A DNA stretch of 64,000 nt, taken from contig NC_091245.1 of the NCBI RefSeq assembly GCF_042477335.2, forward strand, positions 111,572,501 to 111,636,500, written 5' to 3'. Source of the stretch: Ovis canadensis (lineage: Eukaryota > Chordata > Mammalia > Artiodactyla > Bovidae). Made by a program: the position numbers and the translations under genes. Of this stretch, positions 45,577 to 60,500 are shown piece by piece; position 1 is the first letter of the stretch; each line of letters starts with the position of its first letter. Below the pieces are notes generated by a model. It was not told the origin of the DNA. It saw only the letters and a list, made by a program, of their open reading frames with translations, and ran no database searches.

Positions 45577-48500
45577 CTGCAGGGAAAACAAAGGGTGGGC
45601 GTAAGGGGTAGGGGTGGTGGGGCGCGGACCAAAGAGACAGCAGAAGCAGGCTTAAAGAACCTAGGGACCTGTATCCCTGAGCCTGGTCCCACCACTCATT
45701 CCCCAAACACATCCCTGTCAAGGCTCCAGCATCCTGCTAAGGAGTTACCCAGAGAGCCAACCAAGGAAGTCCCAGCTTCAGAACATTCTGCAGGAGCCCC
45801 CTTCAGAGGGCAACAGCCCATGTGAGCCTGGAGTCAGGCAGGAGGCCCTCCCTACACCCCTATCACCGTCCCTTCGTTCCCCTAACCCTGCACATTCCAG
45901 GCTGCCTCCCTGGGTAAGGGGAGAGCAACGGGGGAGGAGGGGACCCCAGTGCACCTCAGCTCCTCGAGCTTTTTCCTTTTGATGTCTTCAATGCGCTCAT
46001 GCCGCTTCTGGGCCTCCTCCTTGAGGCGCCGGCCCTCGTCGAAGGTGGCGATCCGGGCCTGCACCTGCTTCTGCTGGTTCTCCCGCACCTGGCGCCGGAG
46101 CTCGTTGGCGTGCTGCAGGCGCCCTGTAGCCTTTTTCTCCTCCTCCAGCCGCTCCTTTTCAATCTGCTCTCGCTGGGCCCTGAAGGAGGGACATGGGCTG
46201 TTGAACGGGCTAGGCTGAGCTGGCCCAACCCAGGGAAGGGTCTGGGGGAGTTCCTGGGTGGGCTCCTCTAGGAACATGCTTGAGAGACCAAAGCCCTCCC
46301 TTACCGTGGCTCAGAGACCAAGCCCAAAGGCTGTTCCCAGCCAGGCCCAGGTTCATGGGCATGGGACTCCGTCATGGGCATGTTTAGAAGGGCCCCTTGC
46401 TTGGCCTAAGTCTCTGCTATTTTAATTTTTGAACAAAGGGCTCTACATTCTCATTTTTCACCAGGCCCTATAGATTTTGTAGCTGGCCCTACACCTGGGA
46501 TTTCACCCACCGGAAACTATCTATTTATTTATTTTTGGCTTTGCTGGGTCTTCATTGCTTCTCGGGCATTTTCTTTCTTTTCTCCAGTTGCAGCAGGCAG
46601 GGCTACCCTTCAGCTGTGGTCACAGGCTTCTCACTGCAGTGGTTTGACTTGTTGCCGAGCGCAGGCTCTAGGGCGGGCAGGCTTCATCAGCCACGGCACA
46701 CGGGCTCAGTAGTTGCAGCTGCCAGGCTCTAGAGCGCAGCCTCAGCAGTTGCGGCACATGGGCTTACTTGCCCTGCAGCATGTGGGATCTTCCCAGACCA
46801 GGAATCGAACCCGAATCTCCTGCACTGGCAGGTGATTCTTTATCACTGAGCCTCCAGGGAAGCCCCAGTGGAAGCCATTGTCCTCCTCTGCTCTCTGATA
46901 ACAATGCCCGACTCCTCTCAGCTTGTTCTGAGATATCTTTCCCTCTCTCCCTTACATCCCTGCCATTATCAGTAATAATGACATTAACAAAACCAACAAA
47001 GACAATGCTTAGGAAGTTCAAAGAAGTAAAATCTGTGATGTTGGCTCTCCTTAATTGCTGGAAGAAGAAGGAACTTTGCCTGTTACCTCTTACTGCTCCA
47101 ACTCTAAACTTCTTTCAGGAGCCTCTTCCACAAGAAAACTTAATTGAACCCTGACACCCAAGGGAAAATGGCCAATGTAGACCAGATATGCTCAGAAAAC
47201 AAAAAAAAGCTCAAATGAAATGCACTCACATCTCAGAGGAAATGCAATCATAGGCCATCTTGAGCTAACATCTTATTTCTTTCTCAGTGTAATCAAAAAT
47301 AAAATGTAAAATCATCTTGGGCCAGGATGTCTCAACTGAGGTCACTCATACCCTAACCAAGAGCACCACTACCCTGACTCACTTCCTTCAGTCGTCTTCC
47401 AAGCTCCGCCATGTATGGCGTGTCCTCTCAACTCCGAGCAACTGTTTTTTTTTTTTTTTATTTACTTATTTGTCTGCACCAGGTCTTAGTTGTGTATACA
47501 AGATCTGCACTGTGGCGTGCAGGATCTAGCTCCGATCAGGAATCAAACCAGGGCCCCCTGCTTTAGGAGTGTGGAGTCTTAGCCACTGGATCACCAGGGA
47601 AGTCCCCCAGCAACTCTCTTAACCATACAGATACCTCCCAAATGTCTATACCTTCTACAGAGGCTTCTCAGTTTATCAAAAGAAAACTGCTGACACTTCT
47701 ATGAAAGCAGAAGACTCTCCCCCCTGCCTTGCCATTATGTTCCTACATAGAAAACAGCTTTCTATCGTTTCACATGATGTGAAACAGGGGGGAAATGGGG
47801 GACCTGTATGTGTCACCAGACAGCCCCTGAGGTGGCATGCAATTGGAAACCCGAACAGGAAGGGCCCAGTCATTCCACAGGATTGGGGCTAGGATCCTGG
47901 AGCCGGCTGCATTACCATCATCTGGGGACTTTCAGAACTACTGGTGCCTGGGCCTCATCCCAGACCCGTTCAGTGAGAATCTCTGGCTGTGGTCCCTGGG
48001 CACTAGTACCTTTTGAAAGCTGCCAGGCATTTCCAAGAACCACTGAGTAGGGTAGGTCAGCTATTTATGCTTAGTCAACAGGCTGACAGTTAAAGGCATC
48101 CCTCTGTCCAGAAGCAGGAAGTCCATATATAAGCCATAGAGGAGGCCGTGCTTTTGAAGTAGGAAAAGCTCAATTGCTGGCCATGGCAGAGACGCTCCTA
48201 GCACTTGGAGATGCCCACCATGGTGATCACGTGGCCCTGGAGACACTAGGTCCTGATGCTAACCTAGAACAAAAGATGAGACTGAACTTCTCCAAAGGGC
48301 TGGTCTAGCGTTAATAACTGACTAGTCCTTGTGCTCCAGGCAAACAAAGCCAAGAAGGGACAAATGGGTCAGTGGCAACAGTAGGGCTTTAATTTCTTTC
48401 CAACATGTATAGGGATTTCTTTGGAAGGAATGATGCTAAAGCTGAAACTCCAGTACTTTGGCCACCTCATGCGAAGAGTTGACTCATTGGAAAAGACTCT

Positions 48501-51500
48501 GATGCTGGGAAGGACTGGGGGCAGGAGAAGAAGAGGACGACAGAGGATGAGATGGCTGGATGGCATCACTGACTCGATGGACGTGAGTCTGAGTGAACTC
48601 CGGGTGTAGGTGATGGACAGGGAAGCCTGGCGTGCTGCGATTCATGCGGTCACAAAGAGTCAGACACGACTGAGAGACTGAACTGAACTGAACTGAACTG
48701 AATCCAAGGAGGCAATGGCAACCCACTCCAGTACTCTTGCCTGGAAAATCCTATGGACGGAGAAGCCTGGTAGGCTGCAGTCCATGGGGTCGCTAAGAGT
48801 CTGACATGACTGAGTGACTTCACTTTCACTTTTCACTTTCATGCATTGGAGAAGGAAATGGCAACCCACTCCAGTGTTCTTACCTGGAGAATCCCAGGGA
48901 TGGGGGAGCCTAGTGGGCTGCCATCTATGGGGTTGCACAGAGTCGGACATGACTGAAGCAACTTAGCAGCAGCAGCAGCAGTGACTGCTAAAGGCAGCCC
49001 AGATGTCTAAGAGCACAGAGGCTGGGGAGGGCAGATATCTAAAAGGCAACCTGGAGTCCAGGGGCCAAAGCTTTGGGGCCGTTAAGGAAAGTACCATCTT
49101 TATCAGGTATCTGGAGACCATGGCATGACCCTTGAGGGCAAGGAGAGCTACAAAGCCAAAGGACATCACAGCCAATGGAGGTAGGCTGAGGGTCCAGAGT
49201 CCCATACAAGTCCAAGAACTTAGCTCCGGCAAAGACGACGATTCCTATAGACTGTTCTGTCTCTGCCCAGGAATCCAGGGGCCTGGTCTGGCATGCAACT
49301 AACTGGGGCAGTAGCAAGAAGGTCCAAGAGCATATAGACCAAGAAAGCTGGGCTGCTCCACTCAATCTCTACCTATCTGAGCATAATTCCGGGCTGCTCC
49401 ACTCAGTCTCTATCTATCTGAGCATGATTTCTGCAGTTTGTACCACTCTGCCTCAATTCAAATTTCGTTTGTTTCCTTTATTTGTTTAATTTTTTTGGTT
49501 TAAGCTTGGCTGCACTTCACAGCACACAGGATCTTAATTCCCCAACAAGGCAGTGACGTGCTAAGTCCTAACCACTGAACCACCAGGGGATTCCCCAGTT
49601 TGTTTCCTTTAATTTTTTTCTTTTTTTAATCTTATAGAGTCTGAACCAGAGTAAGAAGAGAGTCTTTCCCAGTTAGGCCAAAACAGTTAGAGCTAGGAGA
49701 ACACCACCGGTCTGGTGGTGGCAGATCTAACTAGTAGAAAGTAGAGCCGCTGAGACTGCTGGCTGCCTTTGGGGAGGAGGAGGGAGACAGAGACAGTGAG
49801 AGATGTGAACACTTAACTTCCACTTACGGCTGGAATTATCATTGAGCCAACAGAGAGAACAAAAGTAAAAGGATAACAAGCTGGCAAGGCAGGAAAGATG
49901 GATGCATATAGGTGAGGTCCATCCAGATATGAGTCTCTAACATCCTTCCTACATGAATGGGCAAGGATGGTGTTTTATTCATCTCTAATATCAAGACCAT
50001 AGCATCCAGCACAGAGCCTTGAATTTACATGCTTAATATATATTTGTCAAATGAATGGCAAAGACCTCCCTTAAAGTCCTGCTCTGATGACTTGCAACCC
50101 AGAGCGTGTGAGTTCTTCTCTGTTCTCAACCTCTCCTGCTGCAGTTTCAGCCCAAACTTGCTAAGGAACATGGAGACAGAGACAGCAGAAGGGCCCAGAG
50201 TTATATCTTTATTCATACTTTTAATGCTCCTGGGTAAATAATCCCAATAATCCCCAATTCCTTAAACACTTCCAGGTGCTATTAATATATTTCCATTCTC
50301 TAATAAAATTCTTGGCTCAAGTGTCTGAAATATTTCAGTCACCCATCGAGGTAGAATGCCCCGCATCAGCGCGGTCAAGGTGGCTGCGCATCTGTCTATG
50401 GACATGCCGGAAGGCACCTGTCCACCAGTACGGACCGTCCCTGCCACAGTACTCGGAAAGGAAGCCGAGGGTCCCAGCCCCTCCTACCGGAGAATCCTCT
50501 CGAACTCATCCCGGTCCCGTTGCACCTGGACAGCCAGAGTGTGCTCCTTGAAAGCCACCTGTTCTAGTCGACTTTTCCGCAGCATGGCCTCTGTTTCCAG
50601 CTTCTTCTGTGCGTTTTCCTTTTCCTTTCTGCGCCACTCTCTGTCGGCAAACTCCTGATTGCGCTTGGCCCGCAGGGCATCCTGGGGAAGGAGAGGGTGG
50701 GGGAGGCCAGTGAGGGTGCAAAAAATACCCTCAGGTCCCTTTAGGACGACGCCTGCTCCAGCTGACCCAGCCTGCTTCGAGAAACCTCCGGAATTTCTCT
50801 AGCAACAAGATTATGCTAAGAGAGAACAAACGGAAACCTGTCATAGAACTTTCAGGTCAGAAGATACCCTGAAGGGTCATCTTGTCCTTCTCCCCCCGAA
50901 CCCCACCAGCTTATCCCAGTTCTTCCCCTATACCTCAAACACCTCCAGGCGGTCCTGCGATTGCTTCTAATTTTAAAAACTGCTAATGATGGAGATGCCA
51001 CTGTTTCCTCCTCCCGTGACACATTTCAATAGTTAGTTAAGGTTGAAAGTTCTTTATGTGGCAGCCAAAACTTTCCCTTGGATGTTAGGCAAGTAATGCA
51101 CTCCTCAATGCTTGCTGCCATAGGTGTGTGAGCAGGCCCATCCCTCCATCCTCAAACTACTGAAGCTGAGGTACCTCGCATCCTCTCTTCTATACCCTCA
51201 CCCTTGAGGCTATTTTACAGGCTGTCAAAGGACGAGTTAAGCAGGTATGAGGGGCTGAGGGAAGCCAAGATCGAACAGGTACCTGCTCTGCCTGGTAATC
51301 CTGGGCCTTCTCCTGCATGGCCCTCAGGCGGGCAATCTCCTTCTCTTTCTCCCTCCGGATTCTCTCCTGCTCAGCCTCAAACTCTGCTTCTCGGGCCTGC
51401 CAGGAAGAAAAGATCTCATAGAATGGCTCCCATCTGCCCCAGCCTTGCAGAAAGAAACTGAGCCCCTGTCTGTTCAGTATGCCCCCTACCCCTCCCTGAC

Positions 51501-54500
51501 TCCGTTTTTTAAAATTTATTTATTTTTAATTGAAGGATAATTGCTTTTTAATTGAAGGATAATTGTGTGACTCCTTTTAATGTAGGGCAACATGACTAGC
51601 AATGCATAGCTATGAAACTAATCAGCATTTGTAAGATGCTTCACTGCTTACAAAATGTCTTCTCCTGTAATATCCCAGAGAGTCCTCACAATGTCTCATG
51701 AGATAGATATTCGATATGAAGAAACTAATGCTCATAAAATTCAAGGGTCCTATCCAAGACTGCACAGCTTGTAAACCACAAGACAGATTCACCTACAGGT
51801 GAGCCCAGACTTCACGCTGTGTCCTCTACTTCACAATTTCCAAGTTGTAAGGCCTCTGGGCCAAGTTTCTAGAAATAGTAACTGTGGCTTCCTGCCTGTC
51901 TTATAAAGTACAGCAGGTGGAAGTTATCTCATTAGTCCTTGGGCAAATGGCCAGCCCTATGATGTCCGGTCCCCCAGTGGTTGGCAGTTACCTAAGGAGT
52001 GAGCCATCAAAATTAGTTCCCTTTGCCACCTCTCTGAAAGTGCAGACATAGCCCTAAAAGCTTTCTATACGCAGCGTCCCAACTACCATTCTGGGGTATT
52101 CATAAGACGAATGGCTTCACCTTGTTCTACCTGTCTAGACTCTGTGCACCACAGTGCGTTATCTGCTGTGAAGTGTGCATGGCTGCATGTGTGTCAAGCT
52201 GGTCTCTTTGCTCAGCGTTGCCCTATATGGCAGGGCAGGGAACTCTGGAGGCTTCCACCACCTATCTCTGCCTTCGGGGCAGCCTCAGCTGTAAGAGTGG
52301 AGACCACTGTGAGGTCAGGGAGGGGCTTGTGATATCCTTGGAGACTTATGGTGGGTTGTGGTCATGCCCAAGTGCCCAATCCCTTTACCAGTCTCCACCT
52401 CTCTCAGCTCCTTCTGCTAATGACCTTTCTGGGTATGAAGGTCATACATTGTCCTTTCCTGGTCAGAAATCTAGGGCAATTCCTCATCATTCCACACTTG
52501 CGGTGCTGCTCAAGGTCCAAGGCCTCCCCAACAACTGCTCTCAGCTCTCCATCATCTCACCACCTCATTTCCCATCACAGCCACCAGAGACTCTCTGCTG
52601 CAGCCAATAGACCTGTTCACAACTCCTGCACGTGACTGGCTTATTATCACCACCGTCATCCACTCAGGAACAGTGGCTGACGTCCACATGAGGTACATGG
52701 TATTATTCTAGGTATGTTCAGCCTAGTCTGGTAACTGGACACACTGAGGCATTTAGGATCTTTTCCATCACTCAGTTACTAGGTTTGCAAGAAGTGAGTG
52801 ATTAGATGAGACAACACACACGAAGCACTTAGCACAGAGCCCATGCATAGACTAAGCACTTGATAAATGGTAGTGGTATGATCGTTATTATGCAGAAACC
52901 CATGTTCCAAGTCTTGCATTCTCACTGTTGCCTGCATATAGCTGGCATTCAATGAAGAAGCCAGAACCAATAAGCAAGCTTTGCTGAGCTTCATTTTCTG
53001 TGGTTTGCATTTGGAGTACTGAGGTATATCAAACCTGCCTTTTCCAGTTGTACCAACACCCTCCCCCCGTAAGACTTCCTTAGAGAAGTGTGGTGTCATC
53101 ACAGAAGCTCAAAGCTAGGAGGGGAGACAGGACTACCACATGAGGAACTGAGTAACTTTTCTCCCTTCTCTTCTGACAGAAATCCATGTTCACTCCATCT
53201 AGACCATGTCTAAAAGCTTTTCTTTGCCCTCCATTCCTCACAGACTCCAATCATGCCATCGCCCCAGAAAGAATCAATGCATTCGCGAGCTGCGTATCTC
53301 CCTGGAACTGTTCTCATGCATTGCTCTCTGCTCCACAGTGTATTTGTTCTGGTGGTTGAAGCCTCTGCTTTCCAAATCTAGCACCAAGTAAAGGGTGCCC
53401 AAGATAGGAATTTTCACAAGAAATTTACAGGGCAGCTGACTCATAATTACTGGAGATATAATTATCCAGGTCATGAGGAATCCACAAAATCTTCACCTTC
53501 ACCAATAGTTTTAATTTTCTTCCCTACCTGAACCTGACCCTCATCCCAAATTCCAATCAAAGGTGTTAACAAGGATAACATGCTACTTAGGGTGTCCTTT
53601 GCAGGCTATTCTCTGGTAATGAACAAGGAGACTGGCCAGGTAGAAAGCAAAAGGAGCCAGGCCCTTGAACTAAGGACGTGAATTTTCAGGCTGATGACGT
53701 GACTGCCTTCTGTTGAGTTCACTCAGGACTCATGCCTACCCCTCCCTGAGACAGACATTCCATTCCTGCTCAGAAGTCCCAGGCATCAGAGGGCGGGTCC
53801 CTACCATCTTCTTCTTGGTGAACTCCATCACCATCTGGTCAGCCAGCTTCTCCTGAGCCAGCAGCTCTGCTTTCTGCCTCTGGGTTTCATCATTGATGCG
53901 TTTGATCTCAGCCTGCATCTTCAGCTTTTGCTGGTGCCTCTGTTCCAGGTCCTGCCACCAAAGGGAGAGAGCCTCAGAGAAGAAGAGAGACAGAAAGATA
54001 CTGGCCTACCAGGATGGAGAGACACAGATGGAGGCAGGGAAAGAGATGCACGCTCTGCAGTCTAGTTCTCATTACTGGCCTTGATTCAAACTACTCTTTC
54101 CAGGATCATGAATGACCTCTTCTAGCCAAACAGCCCTTGGCAGTCTTCATCCACCTTGACTTTGTGGCAGCCTTGACACTGTTGATCTCTATTCAGTCTC
54201 AAGGAGTAAAGGCTCCTAAAATTCTACTCAGTGTCTCCCACATGTCAGGCAAAATCCTATCACTTGTTCATAATGTTTTCCCTTGCCTTCAATTCCCTTC
54301 TCCTATTCTAACCCAAACTTTTGGTCTCTGTTCAATAATGATAATTAAAATAATAAAGTATGATGCTAACTGAGTACCTTTTTTGGGCCATGCCACAGTA
54401 TGTTAGTTTCCTGACCAGGGAGGGAAACCTTGCGCCCTGGAGTGGAAATGCAAAGTCTTAACCACTGAACCACCAGGGAAGTCTCAGGGAAGTCTATTCT

Positions 54501-57500
54501 TATGAATAGAAAGTACTTTATATAACTTTATATAACCTACCTCTAATCCCTAAATGTATCCCCAAACCCTGAAAATTAGGTCTTGTTATCTTTCTCATGC
54601 AAATGGAAAAACTGAGGCCCAGAGTTTAAGTGACTTGCCCAGGTCCACAGAGCTAATAAACTCCAGAGCCCAGAATTTTGGAACCCGGTCTATCTTAATT
54701 AAAGTTCCAATTGTCTCTGGAACTCTGACTTGATTGCCCCAAGTTTTCATTCTCTCTGCATTTCTGAATTCCCTTTGCACCTAGGATGGTGATATACCTC
54801 CTGGGATTTGATTATATGCTGCTTTGTGGGGCCCACCCACTTCCTGAGTGTTCATTCTGTCCCAGCCAGAGGACAGGGACCACGAGTCACACATCTTCTC
54901 TTTCCCGATACTGAGAGGAAAACAGCAAATACTCAATAACGAGGCAAGGAAGATGGGGAAGAAGGTGAGAGGCAAGTGAGAAAGGGGGAAAATAAAATCT
55001 CAGAAGCACAATGAGTAATGGAGATCAGAGTCCACATCATCATGAGTGACAAGATCCCTTCTAAGAAATGAGCTGGAGCCTCTGAAAGCACCCAGTGGTC
55101 AGACCTCTTCTGAGCACATCCCCAGGCCCTGATGCGGAGGGGCACTGGGATCTCGGGCTGGGTCCTCCCTATCCTCTCAAACTTGGACTCCTTGCTTCAA
55201 ACTCTCGTACCTGTCAACTCACCCCACCTCCCACACTGCTCCCAGACGCCTCCACATCTTCAAAGACTAACCCCTGCTGGTCTTCCAGTCCTATCTGCCC
55301 AGCTTCTGCCCTAATGCATCCCAGGCGACGCTGCTGGCCCTCCCTCAGCTTGGCTTGCTGCGCTGTTCAGGGCCCTTCCTCCAGGGAGCCTCCTGAACAG
55401 AAAAGCACAGTGCTGTCTGCCTCCCGCCAGGTCCGTGTGGCGCCTGAGTCATGACTGCCCGCACCCCCTCAGTCTCCACGTGCCAGCCTCCTGGCTCACT
55501 CCACAGCCCCTGTCCTGCTGCTCCAAATCCCACAGCCTCTCTTCCTCACCTCCCTTTCTTCCTTTACTTCTTACCTTTCTTTCCCCCATCAGTTTTAGGC
55601 CCGATACTGGTATTGAGAGTGAAAGCAAAAGTGTTAATCCTTTGTCTGGCTCTTGCAATTCTGTGGACTGTAGCCCACCGGGCTCCTCTGTCTATGGGAC
55701 TATCCAGGCAAGGATCCTGGAGTGGGTTTCCATTCCCTTCTCCAGGGCATCTTCCCAACTCAGAGATCGAACCCATGTCTCTTAGGTCTGCCTACATTGG
55801 CAAGTGGGTTCTTTACCATCTGAAGGTAGTATTTAAACCCACTGACCCTCAAAGCTAGAAAAGCTGCTGACTTCTGATCTATGACATACATATAATCATA
55901 TATTCATTACCTTACTTCTTTGCTTATTTACTTTTTTTGGTTTGTTTTTGTGGGTTCATTTCATTTTCAAGAAACCAAAGAATTTTCCCTGTTTCTCATC
56001 TTTGAAGCCATTGCAAAGCAACCCCACATTGACTCCTGACACTCTCTCCATCTTGCTAGCAAGGTGGGAAAAACTGGTGGCTCAGCTGGTAAAGAATCCA
56101 CCTGCAACGTGCAAGACCTGGGTTTGACCCCTGGGTTGGGAAGATCCCCTGGAGAAGGGAAAGGCTACCCACTCCAGTATTCCGGCCTGGAGAATTCCAT
56201 GCACTGTTCGCAAAGAGTTAATGCAGTTCTAAACTGGTGAGGCAGAGGTTTCTATCTCTGCCCCATAATACTTCCTGAAGACTCAGGGAGTGCCTAGAAG
56301 GACAAGAAAAGGACAATGACATAACACCTGAGCAACTGTTGACTCAGCGACACCTGGAACTCTCTCAATGAGCCCCTGCGTGTGTTCTCAGTCGCTTTAA
56401 TTGTCTCCGACTCTGTGCCACCCTATAGACTGTAGCCTGCCAGGTTCCTCTGTCCCTGGGATTCTCCAAGGCAAGAATACTGGAGTGGGTTGCCATGCCC
56501 TCCTCCAGGGGATTTTCCCAACCCAGGGATTGAACCTGTGGCGTCGCTTGCATCTTCTGCACTGCAGGCAGATTCTTTACCACTGAGCCATCTGGAAAGC
56601 CCCCTCAGTGAGCCCACCAATGCCCATTCCCCACAGCGAATTTGGGTTCTTCAGTATGCTGCATGTCTACCCCAGACCTATCCTTTCTGGCCCTTTCCTG
56701 AGCCAGGAGCTTGGCCAGGTCTTGTCTGTCTTCTTGGCCTTGTTGGTCCCCTTCTCAAGCAGCTCACGAAGTTGCCTGCCCCCTCATCTTCCCTAGCCAC
56801 CCAGTGATCTGCCTCCCACTTCTCACACTGTACCTTAGACTGCAGGCGCTCTGAGAAGCCTTCATAATTATGAGGTCCCCTCCCCATGAGACCCAGCCGG
56901 GCCCCCTGTCACCCCTCACCATCAAGTGCACTGGGAGATGACGATTCAGTCATCATAAACATGGGGGAAGAGGAGAACAATAAAGGAATACAGTTTCCAT
57001 GAGTTAAATACACCATTAGGCAATAACCTGGCAAATCAGAATATGGGGCATTCTTCAAATCAGCTGGCCTGAGTACTTCAAAATATCAGTGTTATTAAAA
57101 TCAGTGAATGGATAAGGAAACTCTGCCATCAAAGGAGACTTAGGTGAATACAGTGTGTGAATCCTGATGATTCAATCCCTGACTGAATCCTGGTTTGGAA
57201 GAGAGAAAACCATGGCAAATACATTTTTGGAACAACCGGGTAAATTTGAATGTAGATTAAATATTAAATGATATTGTAGAATGGTCAGACTCAAAATTTT
57301 GATGGGGGGATGTGATAATGGTACTGCTGACAAGCCAATGTCTTTGTTCTTCAGAGATACAAGTTGAAGCATTTAGGCAAAGTGCCAAGATATGGGAAAC
57401 TTACTTTCAAATACCTTAATAATAGCAAAATACATATATACATCTAAAAGAGACAAGCAGCTCCATGGAATTAACAATCATTAAATACAGGGGAAGCACT

Positions 57501-60500
57501 GATGGGTGTGGTACAGTTCTTTGAATGTGTCTATGTGTACAAAATGTTTCCAAAGTAAAAAAATTGAGGGGGAAAAGAATAAATGCTCCAAGTGCTGGCC
57601 ATGTACCTCCTCTCTGAGCCAGGGGCTTTCATATATTGCAAAAGATCCAATAAGGCCAATAGAAGGGGATTTTTTTAAGCCTACTTGGTTTGAGTAGCTA
57701 TGTTATTTATTTCTTATGCAATGGAGATGCCTACTAATTTTAGATAGGCTAACAGGAAAAAACGTTTGGCTTGTCCATACAATTAATGACACTGGGATGC
57801 AACGTACCTTGGGTGAGGTAACAGCAGAGAGCCTGGAACTAAAAGACAGCTGCTGTTCATGTACAAAGTATACAATATCCCAAGATAATTGAGGGAAGAC
57901 AATAAAACATCCCTATGTTTATTTGTGCAAAGCATGCAGCAATATCTTTCCTTGGTGTGTCCATTTACACAGATATGTCAATCCTGGACCCCAAGTCCCA
58001 GGAAGGCAGGGACAGTATCTAAATCACTGCTCATCCTCATGAGGCCTCAGCCAAACAAGTGTTTCATATGGCAATAAAAAGTTGACGGTGATGATGTCGT
58101 GAAACGTGCATGTGTCTGACGGAACATCAGCCCACCCCCTCCAACCCCACAGCGTCGGAGGGCTTTATTGCTGGCAGAACTTGGCATGATCTGTGCAGCC
58201 CAGTTACCCTTAGATCCTCCTCTTGGAGCTTTTCCATGTATTCCAGCATCTGCTCCTTCTCCTGCTCCCGCTGTTCAGCAAGCAGCGATCGCTCCTCCTG
58301 GTTCTTTTCCATCTGTTCCACAATGTGCCGTCTTCCTCTGGGAAGAAACAGTGCCACGGTGTCTTAGACACCAAGAGTCCAGGTCTCTGTTCTAACCTCC
58401 ACCCAAATAACACCCACGATGGGAGGCATTGTAGGGACAACGTGATGAGTGCCCCCTAAATAACACTATGTTCCACAAGCGGGGTCAGTCCTTTCTCTTC
58501 CAAGCTCCTAATTCTGGGGCTCACCCTTCCTGAGATTCCCTCCCTTCATTTGTTTGTCCAAGAGTGTGCCCATAAGACACCTTCTCCTTTCAGTACCTGA
58601 GGTCTTCTGAAATCCTACCACCTCCCAAAACTTCCCAAAGTAATCAGAGGGAGTGACCTTCCCAAGCTGATTCCCCAGAGTTAAGAAGCCCACAGTAACT
58701 CCTTTCTCCGGAGCATCTGCTCTCACCCAGTGTATCTTGTCGTCCCACTCCATCTACCATGCCTAGTTAGCTAACTGTCCTTCTTATATCCAATCTCATA
58801 TTTTAAGACCATCGGCTGCTGGTGTACAGGGCTGAGTCTGCGGAATTCTCTACACTCAGCAGTACCCTTGCTCAACAATAGAAAGCAGAGAAACCAGATT
58901 CTAGAGTCAGTGCAGCCAGTGACTCCCTCTGTGTTATTGGGATGTCAACAACCTTGGAAGCATCTAGATCCCATGATCTCTGAGTAAAGGCTGGGAGAGT
59001 GGGAGAAGACACAGATGAGGACAAGTATCTGTGGGAAGGAGTAAGACACTGACATTCAGAGAGTACTGTTGAATGGCGTCATGACTCCCTATGAAATATA
59101 CTAGAGCAAGGAGCAAAAAGAGTTACATGGAAGCAGGTTTAGACTCAGTATAAGGACCAGGTGAACTCATTAGAGCTGCCTAAAAAGGCAGGGATTTCCC
59201 CTTCCTTGGAACTGTTCGTGCAAAAGACGAAGAGCCATTTAGCCATGAAATAAACTTTACATGGGAGCCTACTGTATGGACCAGGTACCTGCTAGAAGTA
59301 CACAGATGAACGGCGCAAGAGAACAGAATACAAATGGGGAGAAAGAACTGCCATTCAGTGTGGTGCAAGGACTATTTATAGGGGTAATTGTTGTATTATA
59401 TGGTTGGCATTCTAAATCTGGGACACTATGATTCTATAATTTACCTGCTTTGGGATTTGTCCTTTCCTGCAAACTGGAGGGGATTGAATTTATTCATTCT
59501 AACTTGTATTAGGCATTTACTACAGTCCAAACATTCTGGCAGGTCAGAAGCTACAGAAACAAGACAGGGACCCTGTCCTCAGTGAGCATACAGCCTGGTG
59601 AGGGTAAGGGAGCCGCAGCACAAGGAGGGGCGTGTCAGACCACAAACACAGTGTAGAGGCCCCAGAGCAGGGAGGCTCGAAGCTTGCCCAGTGAAGTCAG
59701 GGAGGTTTCTCAGGGGAGGGGAGAGCAAGGCCACATTATGAAGGAAGAGAGAGCATTTTCCGGGGTGGGAGAGGAAAAAAGGAAAGAGAGGGTATTCAAA
59801 GCCGAGGAAACAACAAAAAATAATGAGATTATATGAAGACCTGGCATGCTGGGGGACATGAAGGAAAGCCTCCTAGAATGGATGGCAAGAAATGATGCAG
59901 AATGAGGGTGAATCAGGGCCGTACTGTGAAACACCTGTTGTGATCTTAGAAACAAGCTTTAAGATGTTCTACAGTTGTTTGGGATTGGGCATGTACACAC
60001 TGCTGTGTTTAAAATGGATAACCAACAAGGACCTACCATATAGCACATGGAACTCTGCTGAGTGTTGTGTGGCAGCCTGGATGCAAGGAGAGTTTAGGCG
60101 AGAATGGATATATGTATATGTATGACTGAGTCCCTTTGTGGTTCACCTGAAACTATCACAACATTGTTTGTTAACTGGCTATACTTCAATACACAATAAA
60201 AATTAAAAAGAAAAAAAAAAGAAGTTCTGTGGCTTTCTGAATCATTCCATAAAGGTTTGTGATAATAACAAAGGATGATAATGACCATTTCTCATGTCCT
60301 TCTCTGCAAGGCTATATGGACCTAAAGATGCATGGAAAAGACTTAGAGAGGGAAATGCCACAACCACCTCTTTACCGGATTCTCTCCTCCCTCCTCTTTC
60401 TGTCTAGCTCCTCCTGCCTTTGAACAGATTTCTGCCGCTCCACCTCCATCATCTGATTCAACCGCTTCTCCTCTGCATCCAGTTCTTTTTGGATCAGCTG

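Larger units (their letters stand above)
46180..50487 (-). other. CFAP45: CFAP45 intron with many SINEs
   Basis: A 4.3-kb intron. It holds CHR SINEs (46525-46866, 47444-47608, 49485-49600), a BovB tail (48404-48702) and a Bov-A2 (48703-48985). The remaining parts (46870-47440, 47616-48400, 48990-49480, 49605-50480) show no recognisable feature. Confidence 0.85.
53952..58207 (-). other. CFAP45: CFAP45 intron with inverted Bov-tA SINEs
   Basis: A 4.26-kb intron holding a CHR SINE (54374-54488), a MIR (about 54590-54665) and three Bov-tA elements (55615-55826 -, 56068-56218 +, 56378-56602 -). Nothing recognised at 54670-55610 or 56610-58200. Confidence 0.85.
58338..60375 (-). other. CFAP45: CFAP45 intron with L2 and L1 remnants
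   Basis: 2.0-kb intron. 58340-59480 shows nothing recognisable; then an antisense L2 and an L1 3' end, listed separately. Confidence 0.8.

Noticed and set aside
52122-52610. 162-codon + strand ORF in a CFAP45 intron
   Set aside because: No homology recognised, overlapping frames are also open, and it is antisense within an intron.
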